Source of the DNA: Gibbula magus
Taxonomy: Eukaryota; Mollusca; Gastropoda; Trochida; Trochidae
Assembly: GCA_936450465.1 (NCBI GenBank)
Contig: OW388297.1
Span: forward strand, 57,404,989-57,468,988
Length of the DNA stretch: 64,000 bases
Reading direction: 5' to 3'
Below the pieces are notes generated by a model. The model was not told where the DNA came from. It did not search any database and worked only from the letters and a program-made list of their open reading frames with translations. Below, one piece after another: positions 12,401-19,864 of the stretch; the stretch's first letter is position 1, and each line of letters starts with the position of its first letter. Both the position numbers and the translations under genes were made by a program.

Positions 12401-14420
12401 GAAGAATACAGTCTTTCATCAACAGATGCCTCAGACAAATCCTCCGCATATTTTTGCCAAATACCATCAGCAACATCAGGCTCTGGGAAATCATGAGGCA
12501 AGAACCCACAGAACGAGAAATCAAACGCAGGAAGTGGACCTGGATCGGACACACACTTTGTACGTACCTCCTAAATTAACAAATGTTGTTGAGCACAATG
12601 TTGGCGCAATGCTTCAAATCTTAAAACCATAAACTGAAACCTAATTATGCATGATTTTTCCTTCCGGCTTCTGTTAAATTATCGAATTTATTACCAACTG
12701 AACGCAGAGAATAAATGATTAGATATAAATGTTCATTGGCACAATATGTTGACTATTGAAAACGGCAAACTGGGAATATGTGCAGCTTTTGGAGACACAT
12801 TAAACGCCCAATATTAAAAAGGATGAAATAGTCTTTAATGAGATATATCTGTAACTTCACACATTTTTTAAATATACAGTATAAGCTTGCTAGTACAATA
12901 ACCATAACGGCTGTCGTTTTTTGCTCCTCACAGTATATGCAAAATCTTAGGACTGCCGATATCGTAGTTCAGACAGATTAATTGCAACGTTAATGAGATT
13001 AAGAAGGTACTTATATGTTTGCTTAACTCCGTGCGGGTCGTTCGTAATACTGAGAGAATCTGTGCATTACTTATGTTGGCGTACAATTGTCTCTTTAAAT
13101 GCAATGACCCAAATGCAAACAAAAACACAAGTATGAACGTTTTTATACCAGCCACCCATCTCTGGCTATAATTGTGAAGTACTCATGTCATTATTTTACC
13201 TATATTTAAATCGATAGAATAATATTCAGAATAAATGTTAATACCATCTATTAATCCATGGTCATGACGTCACTCTATTGTGTTGTCAGTTGATTATTAT
13301 TTAGGAATCTACTGGTCATTGACTGTCCCATTCAGGAGGGGTGTTAGGTTTAGACATTTTCAGTAATGGTACCTTTTTCGAGACTGATGTATTTTGTCTT
13401 GTCGTATAGGATAGGATCTTAAAATATCTAGACAACTATAAATTAATTGTTGTAATGCATGAACCTGGAATCGAACATGCGACCCTTCGCTTGGTAGGCA
13501 GCGCTTCTAACCACTAGGCCACAAGACGCTGATAGAAACCAAAGGAGTGTTTGTCAGTAAGAATCCCGCGTTCTATTCATGACTTGTAATGCACGGAAGG
13601 CATGAAAAGGCAGATTTTTAGCTGTCAATCACATCGCTTCAAGTGGAAGTTTTGCGCTGCACGTGCGTGGAAGAATCCATTTCATGAGGGTCGCAGCCAC
13701 TTGTACCATACCGATGAATGAGCACCGAAATTTGCAAAATAATTGATTTTGGTGTGCCATAATTGAAATTTATTGTTTCAAATGTAAAATGATCACATAT
13801 GCATGTTTCGTGACGTCATACATGGATTAAGATGGAGAATGCATTCGGAGCATGCATTCTCCATTGCTGGAACTACAATTTAATAAGGTTGATCCTCATT
13901 TGTTTGCAAATCAAGAAATGGTACCAGACATGAGGATATCAAAGTCAAATAATGTTGAGAGGTTGTTAAATAAGAGCAAAGAGTAACGAGCATGAATATA
14001 TGTTATAAGCTAACATATATAGTTAACAAGTAAGTTTAAATATAAAAACGAGAGATAAAACAACCAACAACGAATATACTAAAGTAAAATCGTAAAAACG
14101 GTTGGATCAATGAAAATCAATTTCGATCAACAATTTTATTTATACATTAGGTTAAACCGTGTTAACATAATATAGAACGATCTAAACTTATTTAAATTGG
14201 AGTAGAAATTGTATATAAATATATATGATTACATAAAATATATAGCCTTAGAATATTTAAAGTTACCAGCACTGCCTTGATAGGTATAAATATGTAAGAG
14301 TTGCTGAAAAAAAACATATATATATATTTATATACTTTTTTAGTATAAAGCATATATAAGGAATCTACCCTGATCACAGCCCACAAGTAGCCAAGAGACA
14401 AAGATGATAAGAAGTTTCAT
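397..14420 (-). CDS. Secreted tandem C-type lectin-domain protein (partial, 5 exons seen)
   Basis: Split gene assembled by eye on the minus strand: exons 14420-14369, 11407-11247, 1675-1536, 1030-909 and 493-397, each with AG/GT borders and compatible phases (1, 0, 2, 1, 2). The product starts with a signal peptide and enters one complete C-type lectin domain with a CPYGW start, a WIGLN core, a WKWADGS motif and six cysteines. It then begins a second domain (CDADNGW...KKCYKFF). The gene leaves the window at the left before domain 2 is complete. The EPN/QPD and WND calcium-sugar motifs of mannose/galactose-binding lectins are not visible in domain 1, so ligand type cannot be predicted. The family is extracellular and in molluscs often serves in recognition of microbes or in shell and mucus proteins. 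Intron 2 is enlarged by a DIRS retrotransposon. Exon structure is inference from sequence; no transcript evidence is available. Confidence 0.8.
527..642. mobile_element. 116-bp MITE with 18-bp perfect terminal inverted repeats
   Basis: TTACCGACCTCGACCTCG at 527-544 is exactly mirrored by CGAGGTCGAGGTCGGTAA at 625-642. The 80-bp interior is non-coding. No clear target-site duplication is visible. It lies in lectin intron 4 (494-908); the rest of that intron shows nothing recognisable. Confidence 0.7.
909..1030 (-). CDS. Lectin exon 4: C-terminal third of lectin domain 1
   Basis: Acceptor TTTCTTTCAG, donor AAAAAG|GTATTC. It reads [20 protein letters not shown], then [20 protein letters not shown]. 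The NCV, GSC and SIC cysteines are the last three conserved cysteines of the fold. The usual WND tripeptide before the penultimate cysteine is replaced by MDYG. Intron 3 (1031-1535) contains nothing I recognise. Confidence 0.8.
1536..1675 (-). CDS. Lectin exon 3: core WIGL segment of lectin domain 1
   Basis: Acceptor CTATTTGCAG, donor CTTCT|GTAGGT. It begins [19 protein letters not shown] and continues [24 protein letters not shown] and the W-x-W-x-DGS segment are the hallmark hydrophobic core of C-type lectin domains. Codon phase 2 at its end is completed by the single leading base of exon 4. Bases 1676-2079 (intron) show no recognisable feature. Confidence 0.85.
2080..2253. repeat. DIRS left inverted terminal repeat
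   Basis: The inner part (~2125-2253) is the near-perfect reverse complement of 10255-10388; both contain the AATTGGGCATATTG / CAATATGCCCAATT block and the CACTCACCGCCAGGTGG block. The outer ~45 bp (TAGTATG...TTTATACTCACCG) are unique to this end and reappear inverted inside the internal complementary region. Confidence 0.85.
2319..2412. repeat. DIRS internal complementary region
   Basis: Bases ~2319-2375 are the inverse of the left outer end (2080-2142). Bases ~2373-2412 are the inverse of the right outer end (10372-10411). The two halves meet at CATACTATTATTTAAT, the expected circle junction. In DIRS-1 this region serves as the template to restore the element's ends. It lies just outside the recombinase ORF; 2413-2684 is presumed 3' untranslated sequence. 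Confidence 0.85.
2685..3750 (-). CDS. DIRS tyrosine recombinase, complete C-terminal domain
   Basis: About 355 codons of lambda-integrase-type tyrosine recombinase, read from about 3750 down to the stop at 2685. The open frame itself continues back to 5342 through the overlapping RT-RNase H region. Visible features are an N-terminal SAM-like core-binding domain ([18 protein letters not shown]), the first catalytic Arg in [12 protein letters not shown], the HxxR box in [11 protein letters not shown], and the Tyr nucleophile in FANHYLRD. All four R-H-R-Y residues are therefore present. It performs strand exchange of the circular cDNA with the target. No ATG starts the domain; expression by frameshift from the overlapping RT frame is likely. 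This is the 3' copy and the only recombinase with an intact C-terminus. Confidence 0.85.
3091..5324. repeat. DIRS internal tandem duplication, unit 1 (2,234 bp)
   Basis: Bases 3091-5324 and 5325-7558 appear identical at every position I compared (constant offset 2,234). Each unit spans the RT from just upstream of its motif A through RNase H and the recombinase up to the CPVRAL segment. The junction at 5324/5325 has no more than one base of microhomology. 2,234 is not a multiple of three, so reading frames are swapped across the junction. Confidence 0.9.
3752..5323 (-). pseudogene. DIRS RT-RNase H, duplicated 5'-truncated copy
   Basis: Second copy of the RT-RNase H frame, starting at the [11 protein letters not shown] segment and ending at the same stop context as the upstream copy. 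It lacks the first ~125 codons (N-terminal arm). Because of the frame switch at 5324/5325 it is fused in frame behind a recombinase lacking its C-terminus. The result is one long open frame, 7930 to 3752 (1,392 codons), that is a by-product of the duplication and probably not a functional order. Confidence 0.75.
5325..5984 (-). pseudogene. DIRS tyrosine recombinase, duplicated copy lacking C-terminus
   Basis: Contains the core-binding domain and the first catalytic Arg (GSAARISEL) but stops at CPVRAL, where the duplication joint leads into RT sequence. The HxxR box and Tyr nucleophile are missing, so this copy cannot be catalytically complete. Confidence 0.8.
5325..7558. repeat. DIRS internal tandem duplication, unit 2 (2,234 bp)
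   Basis: Partner of the unit at 3091-5324. All small open frames in one unit recur with identical translation in the other. Beyond 7558 the sequence continues into the RT N-terminal arm (TTGAACTCCTTCAAG), showing that this unit is in the ancestral context on its upstream side. Confidence 0.9.
5986..7926 (-). CDS. DIRS reverse transcriptase-RNase H polyprotein
   Basis: About 646 codons. RT spans residues ~95-275: the [13 protein letters not shown] arm, motif [13 protein letters not shown], motif [14 protein letters not shown], and the catalytic box YLDDG near residue 218. RNase H starts near residue 379 ([13 protein letters not shown]), with the ELDAI and [12 protein letters not shown] acidic boxes and the DALSR end. 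A following segment ([14 protein letters not shown]) is conserved in DIRS proteins and has been likened to a Dam methyltransferase domain; I see no independent proof of that activity. No ATG precedes the RT. The frame is continuous with ORF1 except for one TGA at 7929-7927. The 3' end overlaps the recombinase in another frame. This is the full-length copy. Confidence 0.85.
   Translation of the reverse strand, partial: LVGGPRAASTGCPGVGRASGRSALSVCGQLGAIGARSFRLQGFGAGVSFPVAHRPPLTCFPTERPLERDRLALTLEQVETLISKRAVEELLPQNLTPGYYSPVFVRPKRDPKKWRLIHDLKEFNLSFLERPPYFRLLTVPSVMRLLEPLDSMISLDLQDAYLHIPIFHGDRRYLRFVLAGRHFQWNVLPFGISSAPWLFTRVTQPIVQYLHRVDVQFAMYLDDGFTHNRSPSVLEAQRDFVITLFRRLGWLVNLDKSDLEPTTSLVFLGARLDTVTYRAFVTTERMGRYKDLLELALREPLSLRKWQRLLGFLSATQHFTRRGRLQLRPLQIFVKAHVREKTCRHVFPIPTELRHHLSWWQQESNVLGGVPLRQPPATSQLYVDASTQGWGAHLDSDQTAGVWSPAQSRRHINVLELDAIRLAISHWSGHLRGQVLCVHTDSSAAAWAINKQGSTKADSLLQLVAELFHLVDSLGLSLRAVHIPGAKNVLADALSRPDKPPSTEWMLHPRVFESLCLRFGKPHIDLFATRLNHQLPTYVSPVPDPAAWALDALALGWEGMVAYAYPPHAILSHVVAKVQETQVLQLLLIAPLWPARAWYVPLRRMCRQDPVPLPLRWDLLTSKPSGRVHENPQALHLHAWFVSKGG
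7927..9714 (-). CDS. DIRS ORF1, Gag-like protein with N-terminal Cys cluster
   Basis: 595 codons from the ATG at 9714 ([16 protein letters not shown]). An N-terminal cluster of four Cys-x2-Cys pairs or near pairs ([18 protein letters not shown]) suggests a zinc ribbon. It is followed by a long low-complexity Ser/Pro/Arg/Glu-rich region (residues ~60-300) with basic stretches ([12 protein letters not shown]), and a C-terminal basic Gly/Arg tail. This position and composition fit the Gag-like ORF1 of DIRS elements, which is poorly conserved. The frame stays open 124 codons further upstream, but that part is GC-rich repeat and the Cys cluster start is preferred. It ends in TGA, in frame with the RT. 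Confidence 0.75.
   Translation of the reverse strand: MTSPYSAFCGACGYRKSARFDPHALCRLCRNLCPDADRCEECADLSVAEHREYRNSVKKSESQSKLRASRRPSPSAAATATASAGTAMSDPRSPASDLVISEDTAEFDLPEAGAGSGREAAAKDTYVSSQGSGGERSPIRRSSPDAESFPDRRLSPRRKKKHKSKKRRLRPLSPPPFDTRRLTEDILSSVKDMVSSMLDKRLPAQTRVEEGVTSPSTSPPSTPKRRRVVVVSPAGTSSDPDKSPPEVASQEGGMSTSGRSSPEMTIVETPQVDSPDLKERLAAIADWCQVELVEVEDEPSSTKLARMETFCTEEEAPTQRLVALPPHRLLQAAGRDYDANVAAAAPGRLLPPLVLGEKQRASLPVAQSSFPLCPPTLDDDIRRVAVPSVPHQVSDAHLSHLDKEARSILGLANHVAHACQGMASFAKEAGMEGGAKALYRGFGAVAGNIAQMMLCASRISAGVTNLRRDGFLARTNLPAELRNRLRAAPASSSSLFDGQIAGVLRQRQECQQQELTNRLAAGGGRASSQTHTPKKRKGGANTPVGNSKTGGVSFRFGGRQDRSRDFNAGPSPKHTPKKGSQRGRGRAYGGTPRKQ
9740..9995. repeat. GC-rich degenerate repeat in DIRS leader
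   Basis: Variants of GCGCAAGCGGCAAGCGCTA and GCGCAGGCGGCAAGCGC recur about ten times at irregular 20-40-bp spacing upstream of ORF1. The block is part of the presumed 5' leader (9715-10254) and could fold strongly. A regulatory role is only a guess. Confidence 0.6.
10255..10411. repeat. DIRS right inverted terminal repeat
   Basis: Inverse of the left repeat up to ~10388; the outer 23 bp (CGGAGAGTATATTAAATAATA) are specific to this end. It lies upstream of ORF1 with respect to gene direction, so it should carry the promoter. CTATATAAGG at 10261-10270 is TATA-like but is oriented ambiguously. Confidence 0.85.
10471..11198. repeat. TIR element of family M1, copy 2, with nested inverted repeat
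   Basis: CAGAGATTATTCCACTCATTT at the left is mirrored by GAGCGGAGTAACCTCTG at the right, the same end sequence as at 1-371. Inside, 10668-10708 and 10745-10782 form a second inverted repeat (AATACCATTTTTATTAAAC / GTTTAATAAAAATGGTATT) around a GAGCGAAAGCGAG loop. There is no coding potential. It ends 49 bp from lectin exon 2. Confidence 0.5.
11247..11407 (-). CDS. Lectin exon 2: N-terminal half of lectin domain 1
   Basis: Acceptor CTTCTGTCTCAG, donor GAATGG|GTCAGT. It reads [20 protein letters not shown], then [20 protein letters not shown], then [25 protein letters not shown]-x-x-A and C-x3-GGxLASI are classic C-type lectin landmarks. The two leading bases complete a codon started in exon 1, and the phase-0 end joins exon 3 directly. 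Confidence 0.85.
11795..12562 (+). pseudogene. Decayed RTE-like non-LTR retrotransposon fragment
   Basis: Conceptual reading in shifting frames gives [19 protein letters not shown] (RT motif B region), then [34 protein letters not shown] and [11 protein letters not shown]. These form the C-terminal RT/thumb segment typical of endonuclease-RT LINEs of the RTE or a related clade. At least two frameshifts and several stops are present and the catalytic region is missing. It lies in lectin intron 1. The clade is tentative. Confidence 0.7.
13464..13532 (-). repeat. tRNA-like SINE head or tRNA pseudogene
   Basis: Read on the minus strand it has an A box-like GTGGCCTAGTGG and a B box-like TGTTCGATTCC with the spacing of a tRNA gene. 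The acceptor arms do not pair well and the anticodon loop is one base too long, so a functional tRNA is unlikely. The remainder of lectin intron 1 (12563-13463, 13533-14368) shows nothing recognisable. Confidence 0.5.
14369..14420 (-). CDS. Lectin exon 1: signal peptide
   Basis: ATG at 14420 opens [17 protein letters not shown], a short positive n-region, hydrophobic core and polar end, then donor G|GTAGAT in phase 1, exactly the phase needed by exon 2. The length (17 codons) and position upstream of the lectin domain fit a secretory signal exon. A TTATTATAC stretch ~35 bp upstream could be part of the core promoter, but this is weak. Confidence 0.7.
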
Positions 14421-15589
14421 AGTCACTTTCTTCTCTCGTACAAACAATAGATGTATAATAACACCGGAGTCAAAACATCACATTGTCTATGTCCACTGCA
14501 CCAGATGCAGAATGTTGTGTAATATGACTGGAGTCAAAACATCGCATTGTCTGCTCCCTGTGAACCTTGTTCTTCCGATAAGTCGCAATATTAGATTATC
14601 TGAAGTGTTAGATTCGGCTATATATGTGATAGTAGATACGGTGATAGGTAGTGATGGTGTTAGTGAAATAGTGAACCGAATTTTAAAATCGGATATTGTG
14701 CTCAATATATATTTCAATGAGGTTTTGATTTCACATTTACAGTTTAAAATAACTCTGAAATAAAGTGTAGCATAAAGATAACTGAGGTTATATTTCATAA
14801 ACGTATATAAGTCACTACCGTCTAACATTAGCATGACCTGAGTCGAGGTCATATCAGGTGTGAGAATCGATGATAATAAGATTATTTCCTGAGATCTGCT
14901 GAATATTATTCCTATCACATCGACTCATGCGGAAAACCTAATATATCGAGAATGATACAGCTAATGTCAAGTTACTAAAACTAAAGAACTAAAACTAAAG
15001 AATACGCTTCATTTCAACAAGCAATAGCGATCTATTAGAAAAAATATTGTTTTGGCATTAACAAATTATAATTTCAAAGGATAATATTTTAATTGACAAT
15101 TCCTTATGAATATGTCGCAGTGTCATATTAATCTTATATGAACTAAAACTAATACTCGTACTTGGTTCGTAAGCAGCAAATTATAGCTTTACATGGATAT
15201 ATCAAAACTATTGATTTACATTTTCATGAATTACAACTTTCTTATCGATATTTGTGTTTTATTGATTTCTATGATGAGTTGTTCATTAAATAGTTATACT
15301 AAATATAATATGTCATTGAAAGATTTCCTACTGATGTACTCGTATCTACCCTGTCCAGATAACCATCAAGCGATATGATAAGTGCTCAGATACGTGCTAG
15401 TTTCTGAACTCTCTTCAATCTTAAAGTACAAACATGATCTTATCACACTTCTATTATTTACATTATCGGATATATCAGTTCACATAGTTATATATTTCGA
15501 GTAGACTTGACATGCCTCAAATTGTTTTGATTGAAGGAGTTGTAAATGAGATTTTGTTTTCATTTTCAAAGTATTAACTGCGCGAACTA

Positions 15590-15830
15590 AAAGTGCGATT
15601 TTGTCCTCTACATTCCCAAGCTGTTGCAGCTGCGCGAGCTGCTCATGCGATTTTGTCTTTTACAGTTCACTAAATATTAGTGCGCACGAGTTGCACGTGC
15701 GAATTCGTTTTATACGTTTTGTTACATGTGTGCGCACGAGTTGCACGTGCGGTTGCGTCTTATACATTTCACTAAATATGTGTGCGCATGAGTTGCACGT
15801 GGAATTCCTACATTTCTCGAAATATGTGCG
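15590..15830. repeat. ~65-bp tandem repeat, about four degenerate copies
   Basis: Each copy contains GTGCGCACGAGTTGCACGTG followed by TTTTATACRTTTC or similar. The GCACGAGTTGCACGTGC core is itself partly palindromic. Confidence 0.65.
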
Positions 15831-16206
15831 TGGCACGAAAAAGCATTGTTCCATCGTGTAGTGTCTGCTGCAAATATTCCATGACCTCAGGATTGTCACG
15901 TAGGGTGCAGGCAGGGTGCAGTGCATGTGTACTCACATGTTTTTGACCGATATCTGTGTATCTGTGTTAGGCCAACGTGATAACTGTGATCTGATGGCGA
16001 CAATTGTACCACTCGTCATTATGTATAAAAATTTGTCTTGGTGATAGCGTCTTATCTAAAGTTGCGGAGTTGGGATGTTATTAATGAATACAATAATATC
16101 TTGAACTTCGATATCTCTGCTTAGTAACCAACACGACAGTACATAGTGTTTTAACTGTTGGACACATGTATCGTGTTTGCTCTAATCGACACTGTCTCTA
16201 ATAGTA

Positions 16207-16405
16207 GTAAGGTTTGGTTGCAATGCTACACTGTATTTCAGTGCAATACCACCGATGGTTTGCTAGTTCCAGTCGATGCTTGCAGGTTTCACCGCAGCAC
16301 ATAGCCACGTGGTGTTGCTGGCTTTCTCCCTGCATTAATAATGGCAGCTGTCATATAAGTGAAATAATCTTGAAAGCGGCGTTAAACACCAAATCACCTC
16401 ACCTC
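16207..16405 (+). repeat. SINE copy 1 (body and 3' tail, no tRNA head)
   Basis: Shares GTAAGGTTTGG-TGCAATGCTACACT...GCTAGTTCCAGYCGATGCTTG...GCGGCGTTAAA and the 3' TCACCTCACCTC tail with copies at 32118, 42345 and 60835. The tRNA-like head visible in the 32-kb copy is missing here. Confidence 0.75.
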
Positions 16406-16598
16406 ATTTTACTAATAGCCGTATAGAGTTGTTGGTGAATAGACACGGGATTTTCTTAGAAGAACAGTAGAGTATAGCTTTCTGATAATCAAATAAGATA
16501 CCGGGGTACGACTAGACGTGGCCTGACCTGAAGACCAACAGACCTAAAGGGGTTTTTGTGTAGTAAATACGGTACGCTCAGCTGTACACAGTTTCAAC

Positions 16599-16729
16599 CA
16601 CAGGGGCGTGTATCGCTTAGAAACAGCGTTTGGAAGACGTTCGGAATTTTCTTTCATATAGTAATAGGGTATGGTCTATATAGGTATATGTCTTCCAAAC
16701 GCTGTTTCTAAGCGATACACGCCCCTGTG
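16599..16729. mobile_element. MITE-like element with 40-bp perfect inverted repeats
   Basis: 16599-16638 (CACAGGGGCGTGTATCGCTT...) is exactly mirrored by 16690-16729, with a 51-bp spacer. TTTCAACC occurs directly outside both arms (16592-16599 region and 16731-16738). The CAGGGGCG start and an ~8-bp flank repeat suggest a hAT-type MITE, but the flank repeat is slightly offset. Confidence 0.65.
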
Positions 16730-16885
16730 ATTTCAACCGATAGTTTACCTGACATTTCAGACAGACAGACAGGCATGTTATTAGTAAAAGGCCAGTGACA
16801 AAGGTACTGATTTATTAGAACATAGTAGCGCAGCGTACCTTATATATATGGATTCCCCCCTCCCCCCAACTTTTGAACAGTTCCT

Positions 16886-17165
16886 ACGCCTATGTAAGAT
16901 AAGATAAGATAATTATTTAATGTCCATTGGAAATTTGTTGTACACTGTTTTCAGGCAAAACAAAAATACATAAAATGTACATATCACATAGAGAAAAATA
17001 TATATACAATACACACATGTATAAACCAAGTTACATCATTCACAATTAGATCACAGTAGAAGACACATTGCATAAACTTTGTATGCAAAATAGTTATATA
17101 AATTACATTACATCAGATTTCTTACTACTATAAATAAATACTATAAAAATTAATATCGTAAAGCA
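16886..17165 (-). mobile_element. LINE 3' end remnant ((GATAA)n-tailed family)
   Basis: TAAGATAAGATAAGATAATTA followed by TGTCCATTGGAAATTTGTTGTAC resembles the 3' end of the LINE at 47827-48540 (TGTCTTTATTGTCCCAAGGG-AAATTTG). Only untranslated 3' sequence is present here, read on the minus strand. Confidence 0.6.
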
Positions 17166-17439
17166 TTATGAAATTTCACTTTTTTCTGCACAACATTTCG
17201 AAATATAAGACGATGTTACAAAAGAATGGAGATTGTTTAAACGAAAGGAGGACGAGTGTCCGGTATTCGATCAGTGCTGCATCAGAGAAATTACATTACA
17301 GACCACGAACAACAGTACAGGCACGATCTCGCATTGAAGTGGCGATGACGCTGCGTTTATTGTACTAGAATAAAAAGGACATCATCACCTATTCTCATTT
17401 TACGTTAAGTAGAAATGATAAGTTGTCTCTTATCAGTCT

Positions 17440-17640
17440 CATTAACAATTAGATCTTAGTTGCACAATATATTGTAACATAGTTCAACTTATTATTATCA
17501 TGAGACTTGATGTTCACAACTCATCATGGCATGAGTATTTTCTCGGTTATATTGTGACATAGTGCAACTTAGTACGTCTGATTTCAATGAGACTGGGTGT
17601 TCACAACTAACCATGGCATCACTATCTCCTCGACCATTGC
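17440..17640. repeat. Direct repeat, two ~85-bp copies
   Basis: ATTGTAACATAGTTCAACTTA...GAGACTTGATGTTCACAACT.ATCATGGCAT is repeated about 85 bp later as ATTGTGACATAGTGCAACTTA...GAGACTGGGTGTTCACAACTAACCATGGCAT. There is no coding content. Confidence 0.6.
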
Positions 17641-17799
17641 TCATTTCGTAGGTGTGACGCACCGCGGCGTGAACTGCAGTTGGATATACGAAGACTCCAA
17701 CAATAAAACATCTTCACTTCCTCCCTTGACTCTCAGACGAAACACGTGCGGAGGCGACTCTGACCAGAAGCAAAGTCTTGCACTTGTACAGTTTATTAC

Positions 17800-18030
17800 A
17801 ACTTCCGAACGCAAGGCTTAATTCTTGCCAGTCTACATTACTCGCTGATTTAAGCCTTGCAGTATTTCCTTAAGGTTTCCGTGTTAGGAAATCAGGGCCC
17901 ACTATGCATTTCAGGTGCAGCGATCCACTATCATAGCACAGAAAAGCTAGGGAAATCATGCAAGGCTTAAATCAGCCAATGATGGTGACTGACAAGAGTT
18001 ATGCCTTGCGTTGGGAAGTTGAGTTTACTA
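17800..18030. repeat. Imperfect long inverted repeat
   Basis: AACTTCCGAACGCAAGGCTTAA...GATTTAAGCCTTGCA is mirrored by TGCAAGGCTTAAATC...TGCCTTGCGTTGGGAAGTT around an ~80-bp centre. It is probably a MITE remnant with ~60-bp arms. Confidence 0.55.
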
Positions 18031-18737
18031 CGAATGACTTGTAGACTTGCTGCACTTTTATCGCTGTTCACACGAGGCGCAACGACCATACGCTGGTGTG
18101 TGGACATATTATTATCATTACATAACCAAACACCAGGGAAGCTACCCTAAATTAGTTCATGATATAAGTATCTAAGAAAACCACAGAATCAAATTCAAAT
18201 TGACACTGGCACCCTCTGTTGGCCAATCATGGGTCAAACCTGAAGAATTTGCTTTCGTAAACCACTCTCCTAAACTGCAATGAAACGTACTTGTAGGCAG
18301 GGCTGGGTACCATATTCGAAATGGCGCGTTAATTGCTTTCTTTGAAGCATATACGTTTCACAAACGTTACCTCTTTCAATTTGCAATACTCATTGAACTC
18401 TCTTTGAATTTATGAAAAAGTGTTATCATCAACGTTTAGATATAGAGAAAATCAGACCCGAGACAAGAACCGATAATGATTTTCTTATTGAATTTATATC
18501 ACATATTCGAAGAAGATATTCAAATTAGATATACCCTCGTCTCATCAGTAACCAAGACATTTGAATTGAATCCATCCGTGTTGATGCATTTTACGTGTTG
18601 GAAAAATAGAAAGTTTATCAAGAGTTATTTTTCAGATATAGCTTCTCAGCTGAGAAATTACGTCATAAGGACCATGGTGTTTTCTTTACGTTATAGGCTT
18701 ATATGACTTCTTTCAATGGCATTTAGAAGTTGGTCAG

Positions 18738-18843
18738 CTGAAGGAGAATGAGTTTTATGGTTATACAACTTCTTTACTGACACCGAAAGGTCGCATTCCT
18801 GCAATAAAGAAGTTCTATATCCATAGAACTCGTTCTCCTTCAG
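18738..18843. repeat. Imperfect inverted repeat (hairpin element)
   Basis: CTGAAGGAGAATGAGTTTTA...AACTTCTTTA is mirrored by TAAAGAAGTT...AGAACTCGTTCTCCTTCAG, with a 28-bp loop. A diverged hairpin of similar design (ACTTCTTTATA...) occurs at about 55200-55340. Confidence 0.55.
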
Positions 18844-19219
18844 AGGCTTATATGATAGAGAGTAAGAAATGAGAGTGGAAAGATGAATATTAAATCATCA
18901 AGAATGCTTCAACAAAATATCAGGTTGCCCAAACTTTCTGTTTGCATTATACAGAAACATTTGTTAAAAAACCCGACATTTATTCGAGAAGGGATGACTG
19001 ATCTAATTGTGTTTTATAAAAACTTATAACTAAAAAATATGACAAACTACTGAATACAGATTGCTTTAAGTACTTGTACCTTAAGTAACCAAACAATACA
19101 TGTAGGTAAAACAACGTGAGCAAAATCCCTTCCTTTTTTAAAAAAAAAAAAACCTTTTCAATATGTGATCTATCACTATACATCTCAAGGATAATACTTT
19201 TTCGCCATACTGTGTCGCC

Positions 19220-19433
19220 TGAGGCCGGGTGCCAATCAAGTGATCCGCCGGTTACGCCTCTTTCGGCGGCGTAAGCCGGATAGTGCGCGGGGTCCCCAAA
19301 CGAGCATAGCCATTTACAGTCAAGGGGAAGTAACTCTAATCTAAACTGCTTCCGGGTACAACATTTATTTCCTCGTTTCTACGACACGAGTTTCAGTGGA
19401 AATTTCTCTTTTCAAATTAAGACTTTGTTTAAG
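19220..19433 (+). promoter_or_regulatory. Presumed gasdermin promoter and 5' UTR
   Basis: A locally GC-rich stretch lies directly before the gasdermin start, with CCAATC at 19232-19237 and a near-palindrome CCGGTTACGCC / GGCGTAAGCCGG at 19247-19281. No TATA box is evident. The sequence is inferred to be a promoter only from its position and composition. Confidence 0.35.
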
Positions 19434-19864
19434 ATGTTTTCGTCAACAGTTCATCAGGTCGTCAGATCAGTTGGAAAAGATTCTCTCATACCAGTTCCCA
19501 CTTTGGATGTGGCGGACAATATCTTTCCACTCAGTTTAATTTTGAAGGAAACAAAAAGTCACTATATTTTTTGGACAAAGCAAAAGTGTCTCACCACAGA
19601 GTTCAAACTCTCAGATATTTTAGAAAGTTCTGACAGTAGTAGTACTGACAAGGAGCTTAATGTGACAGTAAGGAATACAATTCTTTGTAATTTTAATCGA
19701 ACAACTGATATTTCGTTGAAAGGAAAATTTGGTGTCGAACTTGCCAAAGAGCTGTTGGACATAAATTTGGAAGGAGCGAGGTCGGTGGTGGTGAAGAGTC
19801 CCCTTGGCGATCTGCAGAAGGATGAGGTCGATCTTCAGGGCTTTCTCAGAGAGGTCAACTCCAG
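19434..19864 (+). CDS. GSDME-like: Gasdermin exon 1
   Basis: Codes for the first 143 residues, starting MFSSTVHQVVRSVGKDSLIP: the membrane-binding N-terminal helix and the first beta strands. It ends TCCAG|GTGTGT in phase 2. A Ser/Asp-rich loop (ESSDSSSTDKEL) follows the SDIL motif. Confidence 0.9.

Larger units (their letters stand above)
14421..19433. other. Intergenic region between divergent lectin and gasdermin genes
   Basis: About 5 kb without a recognisable gene. It holds a short tandem repeat (15590-15830), a SINE (16207-16405), a 40-bp inverted repeat (16599-16729), a LINE 3' end (16886-17165), an ~85-bp direct repeat (17440-17640) and two imperfect inverted repeats (17800-18030, 18738-18843). 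Stretches 14421-15589 and 18060-18700 show nothing I can name. Overlapping open frames at 14.4-14.9 kb on both strands look like chance. Confidence 0.6.

Noticed and set aside
12928..13155. Hydrophobic open frame that looks like a lectin signal-peptide exon (minus strand)
   Set aside because: It begins with GTG, has no upstream in-frame ATG, and the 14420-14369 exon has a true ATG, a better signal peptide and the right donor phase.
13464..13532. Functional tRNA gene
   Set aside because: A and B boxes are present but acceptor pairing fails and the anticodon loop has eight bases.
14404..14918. Overlapping open frames of 119 and 143 codons on opposite strands
   Set aside because: No recognisable domain, AT-rich composition and mutual overlap; partly inside lectin exon 1. 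Best read as chance.
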